50,481 bases of DNA from Clostridia bacterium. Its GTDB lineage: Bacteria; Bacillota; Clostridia; Peptostreptococcales; Anaerovoracaceae. The number at the start of each line of letters is the position of its first letter. Position 1 is the first letter of the stretch. Shown piece after piece: positions 1-6,605 of this stretch. The notes beneath the pieces are model-generated. The model was not told where the DNA came from. It searched no databases and saw nothing but the letters and a program-made list of their open reading frames with translations. A program made the position numbers and the translations under genes. The stretch lies in NCBI GenBank assembly GCA_024403135.1, contig JAKSSK010000006.1, positions 1 to 50,481 on the forward strand, given 5' to 3'.

Positions 1-281
1 TCTTCTTGATTGATGATGATGTGTCTCATAACGTTGTCAGAAATCTTAAGTCTTCTGTCAAGTTCCCTAGGTAATGATGGGTTGCCCATGAATTCTACTA
101 CTACGTAGTATCCTTCATCCTTCTTAAGGATTGGATAAGCAAGTCTTCTCATTCCCATTTCCTTTACTTCGCCAACTTCACCATCAGCAGCAATAACTTC
201 CTTAACAGTTTCGATTGTTGCTTGCTTAGTAGCGTCTTCTAAAGTAGGATCAATGATGAACATTACTTCATACTTTGTCAT
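1..281 (-). CDS. rpsF: 30S ribosomal protein S6, 3' end cut by the window edge
   Basis: Translating the minus strand from the ATG at 281 gives MTKYEVMFIIDPTLEDA at the N-terminus, then a GMRRLAYPI segment and a VVVEFMGNP strand, the usual bacterial S6 pattern. About 93 residues are present of a protein that is normally about 95 long, so only the last few codons are missing. S6 binds 16S rRNA with S18 in the platform of the small subunit. The start is supported by a GGAGGTG ribosome site at 289-295. In Firmicutes rpsF is normally followed by ssb and rpsR, which would lie outside the window. A promoter and two leader hairpins precede it. Confidence 0.96.
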   Translation of the reverse strand, partial: MTKYEVMFIIDPTLEDATKQATIETVKEVIAADGEVGEVKEMGMRRLAYPILKKDEGYYVVVEFMGNPSLPRELDRRLKISDNVMRHIIINQE

Positions 282-308
282 ATTTTTCACCTCCCTGTGG
301 ACTAAATG

Positions 309-353
309 GCGTTAGCCTTATTGCTAACGCAAGGATACACGAGCCTAGTCGTG
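309..353 (-). promoter_or_regulatory. 5' leader of rpsF with two hairpins
   Basis: Two inverted repeats lie between the predicted transcription start and the rpsF ribosome site. GCGTTAGC at 309-316 pairs perfectly with GCTAACGC at 323-330, and CACGA at 338-342 pairs with TCGTG at 349-353. S6-S18 autoregulation through an rpsF leader is known in many bacteria, so this may be such a control element. I do not see the CCG bulge expected of the described S6:S18 leader, so the family assignment is only inferred. Confidence 0.4.
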
Positions 354-360
354 CCTTTTA

Positions 361-388
361 ATTATATCAAAAAAACCCTTGATTGCAA
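361..388 (-). promoter_or_regulatory. Sigma-A type promoter of rpsF, overlapping a terminator
   Basis: On the minus strand a perfect -10 TATAAT (361-366) lies 16 bases downstream of TTGCAA (383-388). The -35 hexamer falls in the loop and right arm of the terminator that ends the upstream nucleotidyltransferase gene. Transcription would start near 354, leaving a leader of about 70 bases. Confidence 0.6.
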
Positions 389-397
389 GGGTTTTTA
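368..397 (-). terminator. Rho-independent terminator of the nucleotidyltransferase gene
   Basis: AACCCTTG at 374-381 pairs with CAAGGGTT at 386-393 around a four-base loop. On the minus strand it is followed by seven T residues. It sits directly after the stop codon at 400. Confidence 0.85.
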
Positions 398-399
398 AG

Positions 400-1305
400 C
401 TATTTCCATAAAATATCTGGATAAAGTCCATTGTCCTTCATGGACTGCAGGGCATTTACCACAGTTTCCTTATCTTCTCTGTATGTTACTCCATACCATT
501 TATCGTGGGAATTAAGCACCTTCACGGTAGCCTTTCTTTCCTTTAGAAGCTGGTCAACTACACCTGGCAGGAAGTATTCTCCCTTGATAGGCTCAGCACT
601 ATCTAGGAATGCTGGGAATCTAGCTATCATCTCGTCCATCATGGACTTGGTGAAGCCCCAGAAGTTCATGGATACTGGTGTTCCTAGAGGAACGTCTACC
701 CATTTATCTTCTTCAGCATATGCCACTTTTCCGTCTTTCCAACCTATCTTAGTTCTTTCAACTATATCTGTTAAAAAGCCTTCTTCGTCTTTTTGACATA
801 CTCCGCGGGATACGGTTCCGTTTTCTGTCAATGTCTTTTCAACATCGTAGCCAACCATGGCAAATCTATACTTATCGTCGTCCTCTGCTGTAAGAAGGTA
901 GTCATAAATGCTCTGGAAAGCTCCTGGGCCGTAGTAATCGTCTGCGTTAATTACTGCAAAAGGTCCATCAATCTCATGTCTTGCTGCCATTACGGCGTGG
1001 CAAGTGCCCCAGGGCTTAACCCTTCCTTCTGGAACGGTATATCCTTTTGGAATATCTTCTAACTTTTGGAATGCGTATGCAATTTCCATGTGCTTTCCAG
1101 CTCTATGATCTATTAAATCTCTAAAGTCTGCTTCATGCTCTTCCTTTATGATGAAGATTGCTTTCTTAAAGCCTGCAAGGTAAGCATCGTAAAGTGAAAA
1201 ATCTAAAATTATCTCGCCCTTGTCTGAAACAGGGTCCATCTGCTTTAGGCCGCCATATCTTGAGCCAAGGCCTGCAGCCATAATTACTAATACGGGTTCT
1301 TTCAT
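400..1305 (-). CDS. Sugar-nucleotidyltransferase-like protein (NTP_transferase fold)
   Basis: A 301-residue protein that begins with the nucleotide-binding signature AAGLGSRYGG of the NTP_transferase family (residues about 11-20) and has NADDYYG about residues 119-125, where related enzymes bind the metal and nucleotide. Enzymes of this fold join a nucleoside triphosphate to a sugar phosphate or similar alcohol phosphate; the actual substrate cannot be read from the sequence. The ATG at 1305 is chosen because GGAGGAGG lies just upstream; a longer reading from 1335 would start upstream of that ribosome site. It is a single-gene unit with its own promoter and terminator, divergent from the DUF2148 gene. 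Confidence 0.8.
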   Translation of the reverse strand: MKEPVLVIMAAGLGSRYGGLKQMDPVSDKGEIILDFSLYDAYLAGFKKAIFIIKEEHEADFRDLIDHRAGKHMEIAYAFQKLEDIPKGYTVPEGRVKPWGTCHAVMAARHEIDGPFAVINADDYYGPGAFQSIYDYLLTAEDDDKYRFAMVGYDVEKTLTENGTVSRGVCQKDEEGFLTDIVERTKIGWKDGKVAYAEEDKWVDVPLGTPVSMNFWGFTKSMMDEMIARFPAFLDSAEPIKGEYFLPGVVDQLLKERKATVKVLNSHDKWYGVTYREDKETVVNALQSMKDNGLYPDILWK

Positions 1306-1323
1306 ATCTTTTCCTCCTCCCCA

Positions 1324-1352
1324 ATTATATTCCATATTTACTTGTCATTCAA
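1324..1352 (-). promoter_or_regulatory. Promoter of the nucleotidyltransferase gene
   Basis: On the minus strand TTGAAT (1347-1352) and TATAAT (1324-1329) are separated by 17 bases and stand just upstream of the ribosome site. It overlaps the divergent promoter at 1337-1365. Confidence 0.6.
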
Positions 1353-1365
1353 GAAAATGTATAAT
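1337..1365 (+). promoter_or_regulatory. Promoter of the DUF2148 gene
   Basis: TTTACT (1337-1342), 17 bases, then a perfect TATAAT (1360-1365). It is interleaved with the opposite-facing promoter, so polymerases for the two genes would compete for the same DNA. Confidence 0.5.
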
Positions 1366-1392
1366 CTAAATATCTTTTAGGAGGATAAACTT

Positions 1393-1947
1393 ATGATTAA
1401 AGATATGAAGATTTGCGAAAGAGAGGCTGCTCTTAAGGTTGCAGAAATGATGGTTGCAGCTGCTAAGACTGCGCCAAAGGGAAGCGGCAAGGACAAGGTA
1501 ATCGGCTACGTACTTGAAGGCAAGGAAAAGGATCAGCTTGCTGAGGAAATGCGAAAGCTTTCAAAGGAACTTGGCGAGGAATTCATAGAAAGAGATTCCC
1601 ACAATGTGGATGACAGCCACTGCGTAGTAATCCTAGCCTGCATTTCAGAACCTTTCGGTTTCTCTAACTGCGGAATGTGCGGATTTAAAAACTGCAGCGA
1701 AATGCAAAAGGCAGGAACTAACTGCGTATTCAACGTTACAGACCTTGGAATTGCAGTAGGTTCAGCAGTTTCCATAGCAGCAGATCATAGGATAGATAAC
1801 AGGGTAATGTTTTCAGCAGGACAGGGAGCTATCAGAATGGGCTTCATGCCAAAAGACGTTAGAGTATGTTACGGCATTCCTCTATACACGGGATCAAAGA
1901 GCATCCTATTCGATAGAGACCCTGGCAGTGTAATTGACCTAGATTAA
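1393..1947 (+). CDS. DUF2148 ferredoxin-domain protein
   Basis: A 184-residue protein with a cysteine cluster reading NCGMCGFKNC at about residues 96-105 and a further Cys in GTNCVF. This is typical of the DUF2148 (COG4739) family, which is annotated as containing an iron-sulfur ferredoxin-like domain and is found mainly in strict anaerobes; its reaction is unknown. The C-terminal part (DLGIAVGSAVSIAADHRIDNR) is the conserved core. A good TAGGAGG ribosome site precedes the ATG. It is transcribed alone, with a promoter at 1337 and a terminator at 1952. Confidence 0.85.
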   Translation: MIKDMKICEREAALKVAEMMVAAAKTAPKGSGKDKVIGYVLEGKEKDQLAEEMRKLSKELGEEFIERDSHNVDDSHCVVILACISEPFGFSNCGMCGFKNCSEMQKAGTNCVFNVTDLGIAVGSAVSIAADHRIDNRVMFSAGQGAIRMGFMPKDVRVCYGIPLYTGSKSILFDRDPGSVIDLD

Positions 1948-1951
1948 AACA

Positions 1952-1978
1952 AGCGGTTGCATCAAGCAACCGCTATTT
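1952..1978. terminator. Bidirectional terminator between DUF2148 and abiEii
   Basis: AGCGGTTGC (1952-1960) pairs perfectly with GCAACCGCT (1966-1974). On the plus strand ATTTTC follows; on the minus strand TTTTAAT follows. The last three codons and the stop of the toxin gene lie inside the hairpin. Confidence 0.85.
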
Positions 1979-2807
1979 TCTTCATTATTTCTTTTATAGT
2001 ATTTATTACTTCAGGAAATTCAACTTCTTCTGAATATTCATATTTATTTTTATAATCTTCCCACCTATGAAACATAATCGCATCATGCTCTATATTCTTT
2101 ATTATGTTGTTTGCTTCTTCTATTATTCCTTCTGTTTTTCTATATTTACAGGTGCTGTTTAATGCCTCTTTTAATATTTCATGGTTTATTTTTGCTTTAT
2201 TCATTTTATATAATATGTAAATGTCGTAAAAATCCCTTGTTCTTGTGTTCAAAACTCCTCTTGACAAAATTGTTTGAATTTTTTCGCTAAGCAAGGTTTC
2301 TAGATTGTATGACCACAACTCAATGCTTCTATTTTCTAGCATTAGATCATATTGGTATTTTATTTCTTTCGGTGTTATTACATCACCTGTTGATATGTCT
2401 ATTTTTATAGGTACCTTTACTTTCCCTACAACTGCTTCAAGAGACACACGTACGCCTTCATATTCGCTATCGTCCATTATTTCACTGCAGCTTTTGACAT
2501 AAAAGCTTACTCCATCATCAAGTTTTATCTGAGCAATTTCCTGTATTATTTCTTTCGCATTTTCACTATTTAAAGTGAAATTCTTTATTGTTGAATCAAT
2601 GTCCATCGTGGAACGCATGCTGATGCCAACCATAGCTGTTACAAGTACCCCTCCTTTAATGACAAAGTTATCTCTATGTCTTGATACGGCTAGCCTTTCC
2701 AAGAATCTTTCCATCATGTATAGTCTTAATAACGTTCTTGCGTCACAATGTTCACTCTTTGCGATATTGCGTATTCTCCCCTTGATTTGCTCATCTCTAC
2801 ATCCCAT
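1962..2807 (-). CDS. abiEii: AbiEii/AbiGii-type nucleotidyltransferase toxin
   Basis: A 281-residue protein with the AbiEii nucleotidyltransferase signature: KGGVLVTAM (residues 51-59) followed by STMDIDST with Asp69 and Asp71, the metal-binding aspartates. AbiEii toxins block growth and can abort phage infection; related enzymes add nucleotides to tRNA 3' ends. The start ATG overlaps the stop of the antitoxin gene as TAATG, and GGAGGTG precedes it at 2817-2823, so the two are translationally coupled. Its end runs into the terminator shared with the neighbouring gene. Base composition is lower in GC than the housekeeping genes around it, in keeping with acquisition by transfer. Confidence 0.88.
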   Translation of the reverse strand: MGCRDEQIKGRIRNIAKSEHCDARTLLRLYMMERFLERLAVSRHRDNFVIKGGVLVTAMVGISMRSTMDIDSTIKNFTLNSENAKEIIQEIAQIKLDDGVSFYVKSCSEIMDDSEYEGVRVSLEAVVGKVKVPIKIDISTGDVITPKEIKYQYDLMLENRSIELWSYNLETLLSEKIQTILSRGVLNTRTRDFYDIYILYKMNKAKINHEILKEALNSTCKYRKTEGIIEEANNIIKNIEHDAIMFHRWEDYKNKYEYSEEVEFPEVINTIKEIMKKIAVA

Positions 2808-3385
2808 TAAATAAGCACCTCCATATATTCTCTTATTATCCTATCTACCTTAAATAGCTTTCCGTATTCCATCAATTTATTTAGGTCTTTATCTTTTCTG
2901 TTTACATATCTCTTTAGTGCGTTTACGAAAACATCTTTTTCAAAGTCCTTTCTGCTCCTAACTAAATCGCAAATTGTTCTTTCCAGATTGTACATGGGAA
3001 TAGTATTGTCTTTTACATAGGTTTTCCCTACTTTCAGCAGATCTTTTTTAACCGTGTAAACCTTGATTCCTTCTTTTGTCAGCCTACTTGGGTTATATCC
3101 TGTATATATAGTAATAGTCTTCTTTAAAGGTTCCCTATCGGTTAAATCATAATAGTACAAAGCCTCATCATGAGAAAAGACTGCATCCTTATATCTTAAA
3201 GAGATGAGCTGCATTTCATCAATCCAAGAGTCTTTTTTTACATATATTCCATGACTTACTCTTTCATATTCGTTCTTTGATATTTCCCTATATATCTTGT
3301 CTTTGCTTATGCCATATGACATAGCTTCTTTTACAGTTAGTATTCCTGTATCTGAAATGGCCTTTTCAATATCGTATTTGTCCAT
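2807..3385 (-). CDS. abiEi: AbiEi-family antitoxin, transcriptional regulator
   Basis: A 192-residue protein with an N-terminal winged-helix region (residues about 8-55, KAISDTGILTVKEAMSYGIS) and the SHGIYVKKDSW and DEALYYYDLTDREP segments characteristic of AbiEi antitoxins. In this type IV toxin-antitoxin family the antitoxin neutralises toxin activity without binding it stably and represses its own promoter through inverted repeats. The ATG at 3385 is preferred over a GTG nine bases upstream because AGGTGG lies five bases before it. A long palindrome covers its promoter. Confidence 0.88.
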   Translation of the reverse strand: MDKYDIEKAISDTGILTVKEAMSYGISKDKIYREISKNEYERVSHGIYVKKDSWIDEMQLISLRYKDAVFSHDEALYYYDLTDREPLKKTITIYTGYNPSRLTKEGIKVYTVKKDLLKVGKTYVKDNTIPMYNLERTICDLVRSRKDFEKDVFVNALKRYVNRKDKDLNKLMEYGKLFKVDRIIREYMEVLI

Positions 3386-3395
3386 TAATACCACC

Positions 3396-3437
3396 TACTT
3401 TCATACTAATATTATATTTCATATTAGTATGAAAGTA
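3396..3437. promoter_or_regulatory. Palindromic operator and promoter of the abiE operon
   Basis: TACTTTCATACTAATAT (3396-3412) is repeated in perfect inverted form at 3421-3437 with an 8-base spacer. On the minus strand a perfect -10 TATAAT (3411-3416) lies at the inner edge of one arm, and TTTACT (3434-3439) stands 17 bases upstream of it. A protein bound here would cover the core promoter. AbiEi antitoxins are known to bind inverted repeats at their own promoter. Confidence 0.8.
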
Positions 3438-3463
3438 AAGTTAAACCTTTCTTTTCAATAATA

Positions 3464-3492
3464 TATACAAATCTGTACTGGAAGTATATAAT
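3464..3492 (+). promoter_or_regulatory. Promoter of plsC-trx
   Basis: TATACA (3464-3469), 17 bases, then TATAAT (3487-3492), 28 bases before the plsC start and followed by TTAGGAGAG. Confidence 0.5.
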
Positions 3493-3519
3493 ATAGGGGA
3501 TATATTTAGGAGAGTTAAT

Positions 3520-4254
3520 ATGAAATTAAGAACACTTGGACCTGGACTTAAGGTCCTATCAAATACCTTCTCTTTGAGAGGATATAACGTAGAATTAAAG
3601 AAGGCTAAGACTAGGGAGGAAGAGAGGGAGATAATCCTTCGCGGAACTCAGGACTGGTCTACTAAGGTTTTAAACACGCTAAAAGTGGATATAAATGTTA
3701 TAGGTAAAGAAAATTTGCCAGATGAAGGTCCGGTAGTTTTCATTTCCAACCACCAAAGCTATATCGACATACCTTGCCTTTTAAATGCCAACGATAAATT
3801 CCAGACTGGCTTTATCGCAAAGAGCATGTTAAAGAAGGTCCCTGTAATAGGTCCTTGGATTACCAGGATAGGTAGCCTTTTCATAGAAAGAGGAGATGCC
3901 AAAAGTTCCCTTCAAACCATCAAGGATGGAGCTGAACTTTTAAAGCAGGGAAACTCTTTAGTAATATTCCCTGAAGGAACTAGAGCAAAGGACGGGGTTA
4001 TGAAGGATTTTAAGGCAGGAAGCTTTAAGCTAGCCTTTAAATCAGGAGCTCCCATCATTCCCGTTACAATCCACGATGCATATAAGAGATATGAGGAGAC
4101 GGGAATCGTTACTCCAGGTACTGTAGATATAGTATTTCACAAGGCCATACCTGTAAAAGGTTTGGATAGGCCTAGCCAAAATCAGGTATGTAAAGAGGTA
4201 GAGAAAATAATCAGAGGGAAATTGGAGGAATTAGAAAATGGTAGTAGAGATTAA
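3520..4254 (+). CDS. plsC: 1-acyl-sn-glycerol-3-phosphate acyltransferase
   Basis: A 244-residue membrane-associated acyltransferase that makes phosphatidic acid from lysophosphatidic acid. The catalytic NHx4D motif is seen as NHQSYID (His78, Asp83) and the glycerol-phosphate binding motif as FPEGTR (residues 150-155); FIERGD lies between them. Length fits the PlsC family. It has its own promoter, and its last 17 bases overlap the downstream thioredoxin gene, so the two form an operon. A paralogue with other acyl-acceptor preference cannot be excluded. Confidence 0.88.
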   Translation: MKLRTLGPGLKVLSNTFSLRGYNVELKKAKTREEEREIILRGTQDWSTKVLNTLKVDINVIGKENLPDEGPVVFISNHQSYIDIPCLLNANDKFQTGFIAKSMLKKVPVIGPWITRIGSLFIERGDAKSSLQTIKDGAELLKQGNSLVIFPEGTRAKDGVMKDFKAGSFKLAFKSGAPIIPVTIHDAYKRYEETGIVTPGTVDIVFHKAIPVKGLDRPSQNQVCKEVEKIIRGKLEELENGSRD

Positions 4255-4549
4255 GACAGATACTTTCGAAAAGGAAGTGCTTAAATCAGATATTCCAGTA
4301 ATTTTAGACTTCTATGCAACATGGTGCGGACCTTGCAAGATGATGCATCCTGTTATGGAAGAAATTGCTGAAGAATATGCTGGCAAGATAAAGGTGTGCC
4401 AAGTAAACTCAGACAACGAAATGGAGCTTACTGCAAAGTTTGCAGTAATGTCAATTCCAATGTTTGTAGCCTTTAGAGATGGTGAGCCTGTAGCAAAGAC
4501 ACTAGGATATATGCCAAAGGATCAGCTGCTAAAAGAACTTGGTTTTTAA
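4238..4549 (+). CDS. trxA: Thioredoxin
   Basis: A 103-residue single-domain thioredoxin with the redox motif WCGPC (Cys30, Cys33) and the cis-proline segment SIPMFV near residue 77. It reduces disulfides in cytoplasmic proteins. The ATG lies inside the end of plsC, with GGAGGAATT as ribosome site. No thioredoxin reductase is next to it. Confidence 0.92.
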   Translation: MVVEIKTDTFEKEVLKSDIPVILDFYATWCGPCKMMHPVMEEIAEEYAGKIKVCQVNSDNEMELTAKFAVMSIPMFVAFRDGEPVAKTLGYMPKDQLLKELGF

Positions 4550-4572
4550 GAACTCTTCGGAGTTCTTTTTTA
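4548..4572 (+). terminator. Terminator of plsC-trxA
   Basis: AAGAACTC and GAGTTCTT form an eight-pair stem closed by the stable loop TTCG (4556-4559), followed by TTTT. The stem begins at the trx stop codon. Confidence 0.9.
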
Positions 4573-4583
4573 ATGGACAATAG

Positions 4584-4615
4584 GTATGATATATGGTATG
4601 ATAATGTGTATGATA
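4584..4615 (+). repeat. Three GTATGATA direct repeats at 12-base spacing before the Fic gene
   Basis: GTATGATA occurs at 4584, 4596 and 4608, so each copy is offset by exactly 12 bases. The second copy runs into GATAATG, which could serve as a -10 element. The array ends four bases before the AGGAGG ribosome site of the Fic gene. Such phasing suggests a protein-binding array, possibly an autoregulatory operator. Confidence 0.6.
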
Positions 4616-4628
4616 AGGAGGGGATAAT

Positions 4629-5597
4629 ATGCAGCAACCACCATATGAAATTACAAACAAAATGCTCAATCTTGTAAGCGATATTACAGATAAGGTAAGG
4701 TCCATTTCAGACTTTGGAGGTCTAGATAACAAACCTAGACTTAGAAAGATTAGCAGAATAAAATCCATACATTCATCTCTTGCGATAGAGGCAAATTCTC
4801 TGTCCTTTGGAGAAGTGATGGACGTCATAGATGGCAAAGTTGTCTTTGGAGATGAGAAGGAAATAGATGAGGTTAAAAGAGCATATCTTGCCTATGAAAA
4901 GATAGATAAAGTCGATCCTTACAGTCTAAAGGATCTAAATATGGTTCACGGCGTCATTTTAGAAGGTGGCGGAAAATTTAGAAACTGCGGAGAAGGAGTT
5001 TTTGATGGAGATAGATGCATCTTTATGGCTCCATCAGAAAAACTGGTCCCAGAACTTATGGGAAATCTGTTCTCCTGGATGAAGGAAAGCAAAGATAATA
5101 TTCACCCTCTGATACTTTCCTCCGTTTTCCACTATGAATTCGTATTCATCCATCCGTATACTGACGGCAACGGCAGAATGGCAAGGCTATGGCAAACAAC
5201 CATCTTGTCTAACTGGAATCCCGTTTTCAAATATTTACCTATTGAAAACCAGATTTTAGAAAATCAACAAAGTTACTACGATGCAATCGCAGCTTGCCAC
5301 GTCGAGGGAGATAGTACGAAATTCATCGAGTTCATATTAGATATGATAGATAATGCCTTATCTATCATCTTAGAAAGCAAAGATAAATATCCTTCAAAGT
5401 ATGTTGCTAAACTTTTGACCCTAATGGAAGGCGGCGTTCCATATACACCTGTGCAACTACAGGATTCATTACATCTAAAAAGCAGAGACGCATTGAGGGA
5501 TAACTATATCCGACCTGCTATAGATGACGGGTACATTGAATATGAAATACCCGATAAACCAAAGAGTAAAAATCAAAGATATGTAAAAAGGTGGTAG
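4629..5597 (+). CDS. Fic-family adenylyltransferase
   Basis: A 322-residue protein with the Fic catalytic motif HPYTDGNGRMAR (His175 to Arg186). Fic enzymes usually transfer AMP from ATP to a hydroxyl side chain of a target protein. Upstream of the Fic core, SLAIEAN (Ser50-Asn56) matches the inhibitory helix motif of class II Fic proteins, in which a glutamate (Glu54) blocks the ATP site; here Ala follows the glutamate where Gly or Asn is usual. The C-terminal 60 residues look like a winged helix (YTPVQLQDSLHLKSRDALRD). It is a single gene with a repeat array in its promoter; the target is unknown. Confidence 0.85.
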   Translation: MQQPPYEITNKMLNLVSDITDKVRSISDFGGLDNKPRLRKISRIKSIHSSLAIEANSLSFGEVMDVIDGKVVFGDEKEIDEVKRAYLAYEKIDKVDPYSLKDLNMVHGVILEGGGKFRNCGEGVFDGDRCIFMAPSEKLVPELMGNLFSWMKESKDNIHPLILSSVFHYEFVFIHPYTDGNGRMARLWQTTILSNWNPVFKYLPIENQILENQQSYYDAIAACHVEGDSTKFIEFILDMIDNALSIILESKDKYPSKYVAKLLTLMEGGVPYTPVQLQDSLHLKSRDALRDNYIRPAIDDGYIEYEIPDKPKSKNQRYVKRW

Positions 5598-5611
5598 CTT
5601 TTGCTACCACC
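5590..5611. terminator. Hairpin between the Fic gene and trpS
   Basis: GGTGGTAGC (5590-5598) pairs perfectly with GCTACCACC (5603-5611) around TTTT. On the minus strand it is followed by TTTTTACAT, so it should terminate the gyrase-trpS operon. The Fic stop codon lies in the left arm and the trpS stop codon begins in the right arm. Confidence 0.85.
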
Positions 5612-6594
5612 TACTTTATTCCTAATCCGAAGTTTTCTCTTACTCTTGCCATGGTCTTCTGGGCTATTTCATCAGCTCTTCTTGCACCATCCTTAAGTAC
5701 CTCAATCAAGTAATCCGAATGTCTAATTTCTTCGTATCTTTCCTTGATAGGTTTTAATGCATCTATGGTGATCTGAACTAAGTCTTTCTTGAAGTCTCCA
5801 TAGCCGCATCCTTCATATTTCTTTTCAATATCTTCAAAGCTCATGCCAGATAGTGCGCTGTAGATTGACATCAGGTTGCTAACCCCAGGCTTGTTTTCAA
5901 CATCATAGCGGATAACGCCTTCAGAGTCAGTAGTTGCCTTCATGATGGACTTCTTGATCTTGTTCTCATCGTCTAATAGCGATACTCTGGAATGTACATT
6001 TTCAGCGCTCTTGGACATCTTCTTGGTTGGATCATCCAGTGCCATAACCCTAGCACCAGCCTTAAGGAATCTTCCTTCAGGTACTACGAAAGTCTTCTTG
6101 TACTTGTTGTTAATTCTCTGAGCAATGTCCCTGCAAAGCTCAATGTGCTGCTTCTGGTCGTTGCCAACAGGAACTATATCTGTATCGTAAAGAAGTATGT
6201 CTGCCGCCATTAAAACTGGATATGTGAATAGGCCAGTTCCAGCAGATTCCTTGTTCTTGCTCTTGTCCTTAAACTGAGTCATTCTTGAAAGCTCACCTGT
6301 GTATGACTGGCAGCATAGCACCCAGCCTAGCTCAGCGTGTCCAGAAACCTGAGACTGAACGAATACGATTGACTTCTTAGGATCAATACCTATTGCTAGG
6401 TAAAGAGCTGCTACATCAAGTATGTGCTCTCTAAGTTCCTTAGGATCTTGAGGAACGGTTATTGCATGTTCATCTACGATGCAGTAGATGCATTCATTAT
6501 CTTCTTGAAGTTCAACAAATTGTTTTAAGGCGCCTAAATAGTTTCCTAGGTGAATGTTTCCTGTAGGTTGAACGCCTGAAAAAACTCTTGCCAT
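5611..6594 (-). CDS. trpS: Tryptophanyl-tRNA synthetase
   Basis: A 327-residue class I synthetase that charges tRNA-Trp. The HIGH-type motif is seen as HLGN (residues 15-18, in VQPTGNIHLGNYLGA) and the second ATP-binding motif as KKMSKS near residue 195. Length is standard. It begins 11 bases after the sigma factor gene and is the last gene of the gyrB-gyrA-rsbW-sigma-trpS run; no T-box leader fits in the gap, so it is expressed with that operon. Confidence 0.96.
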   Translation of the reverse strand: MARVFSGVQPTGNIHLGNYLGALKQFVELQEDNECIYCIVDEHAITVPQDPKELREHILDVAALYLAIGIDPKKSIVFVQSQVSGHAELGWVLCCQSYTGELSRMTQFKDKSKNKESAGTGLFTYPVLMAADILLYDTDIVPVGNDQKQHIELCRDIAQRINNKYKKTFVVPEGRFLKAGARVMALDDPTKKMSKSAENVHSRVSLLDDENKIKKSIMKATTDSEGVIRYDVENKPGVSNLMSIYSALSGMSFEDIEKKYEGCGYGDFKKDLVQITIDALKPIKERYEEIRHSDYLIEVLKDGARRADEIAQKTMARVRENFGLGIK

Positions 6595-6605
6595 TTTATC
6601 TCTCC

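Noticed and set aside
309..353. Calling the rpsF leader a bona fide S6:S18 riboregulator
   Set aside because: The CCG bulge of the described motif is not seen, so only the hairpins are reported.
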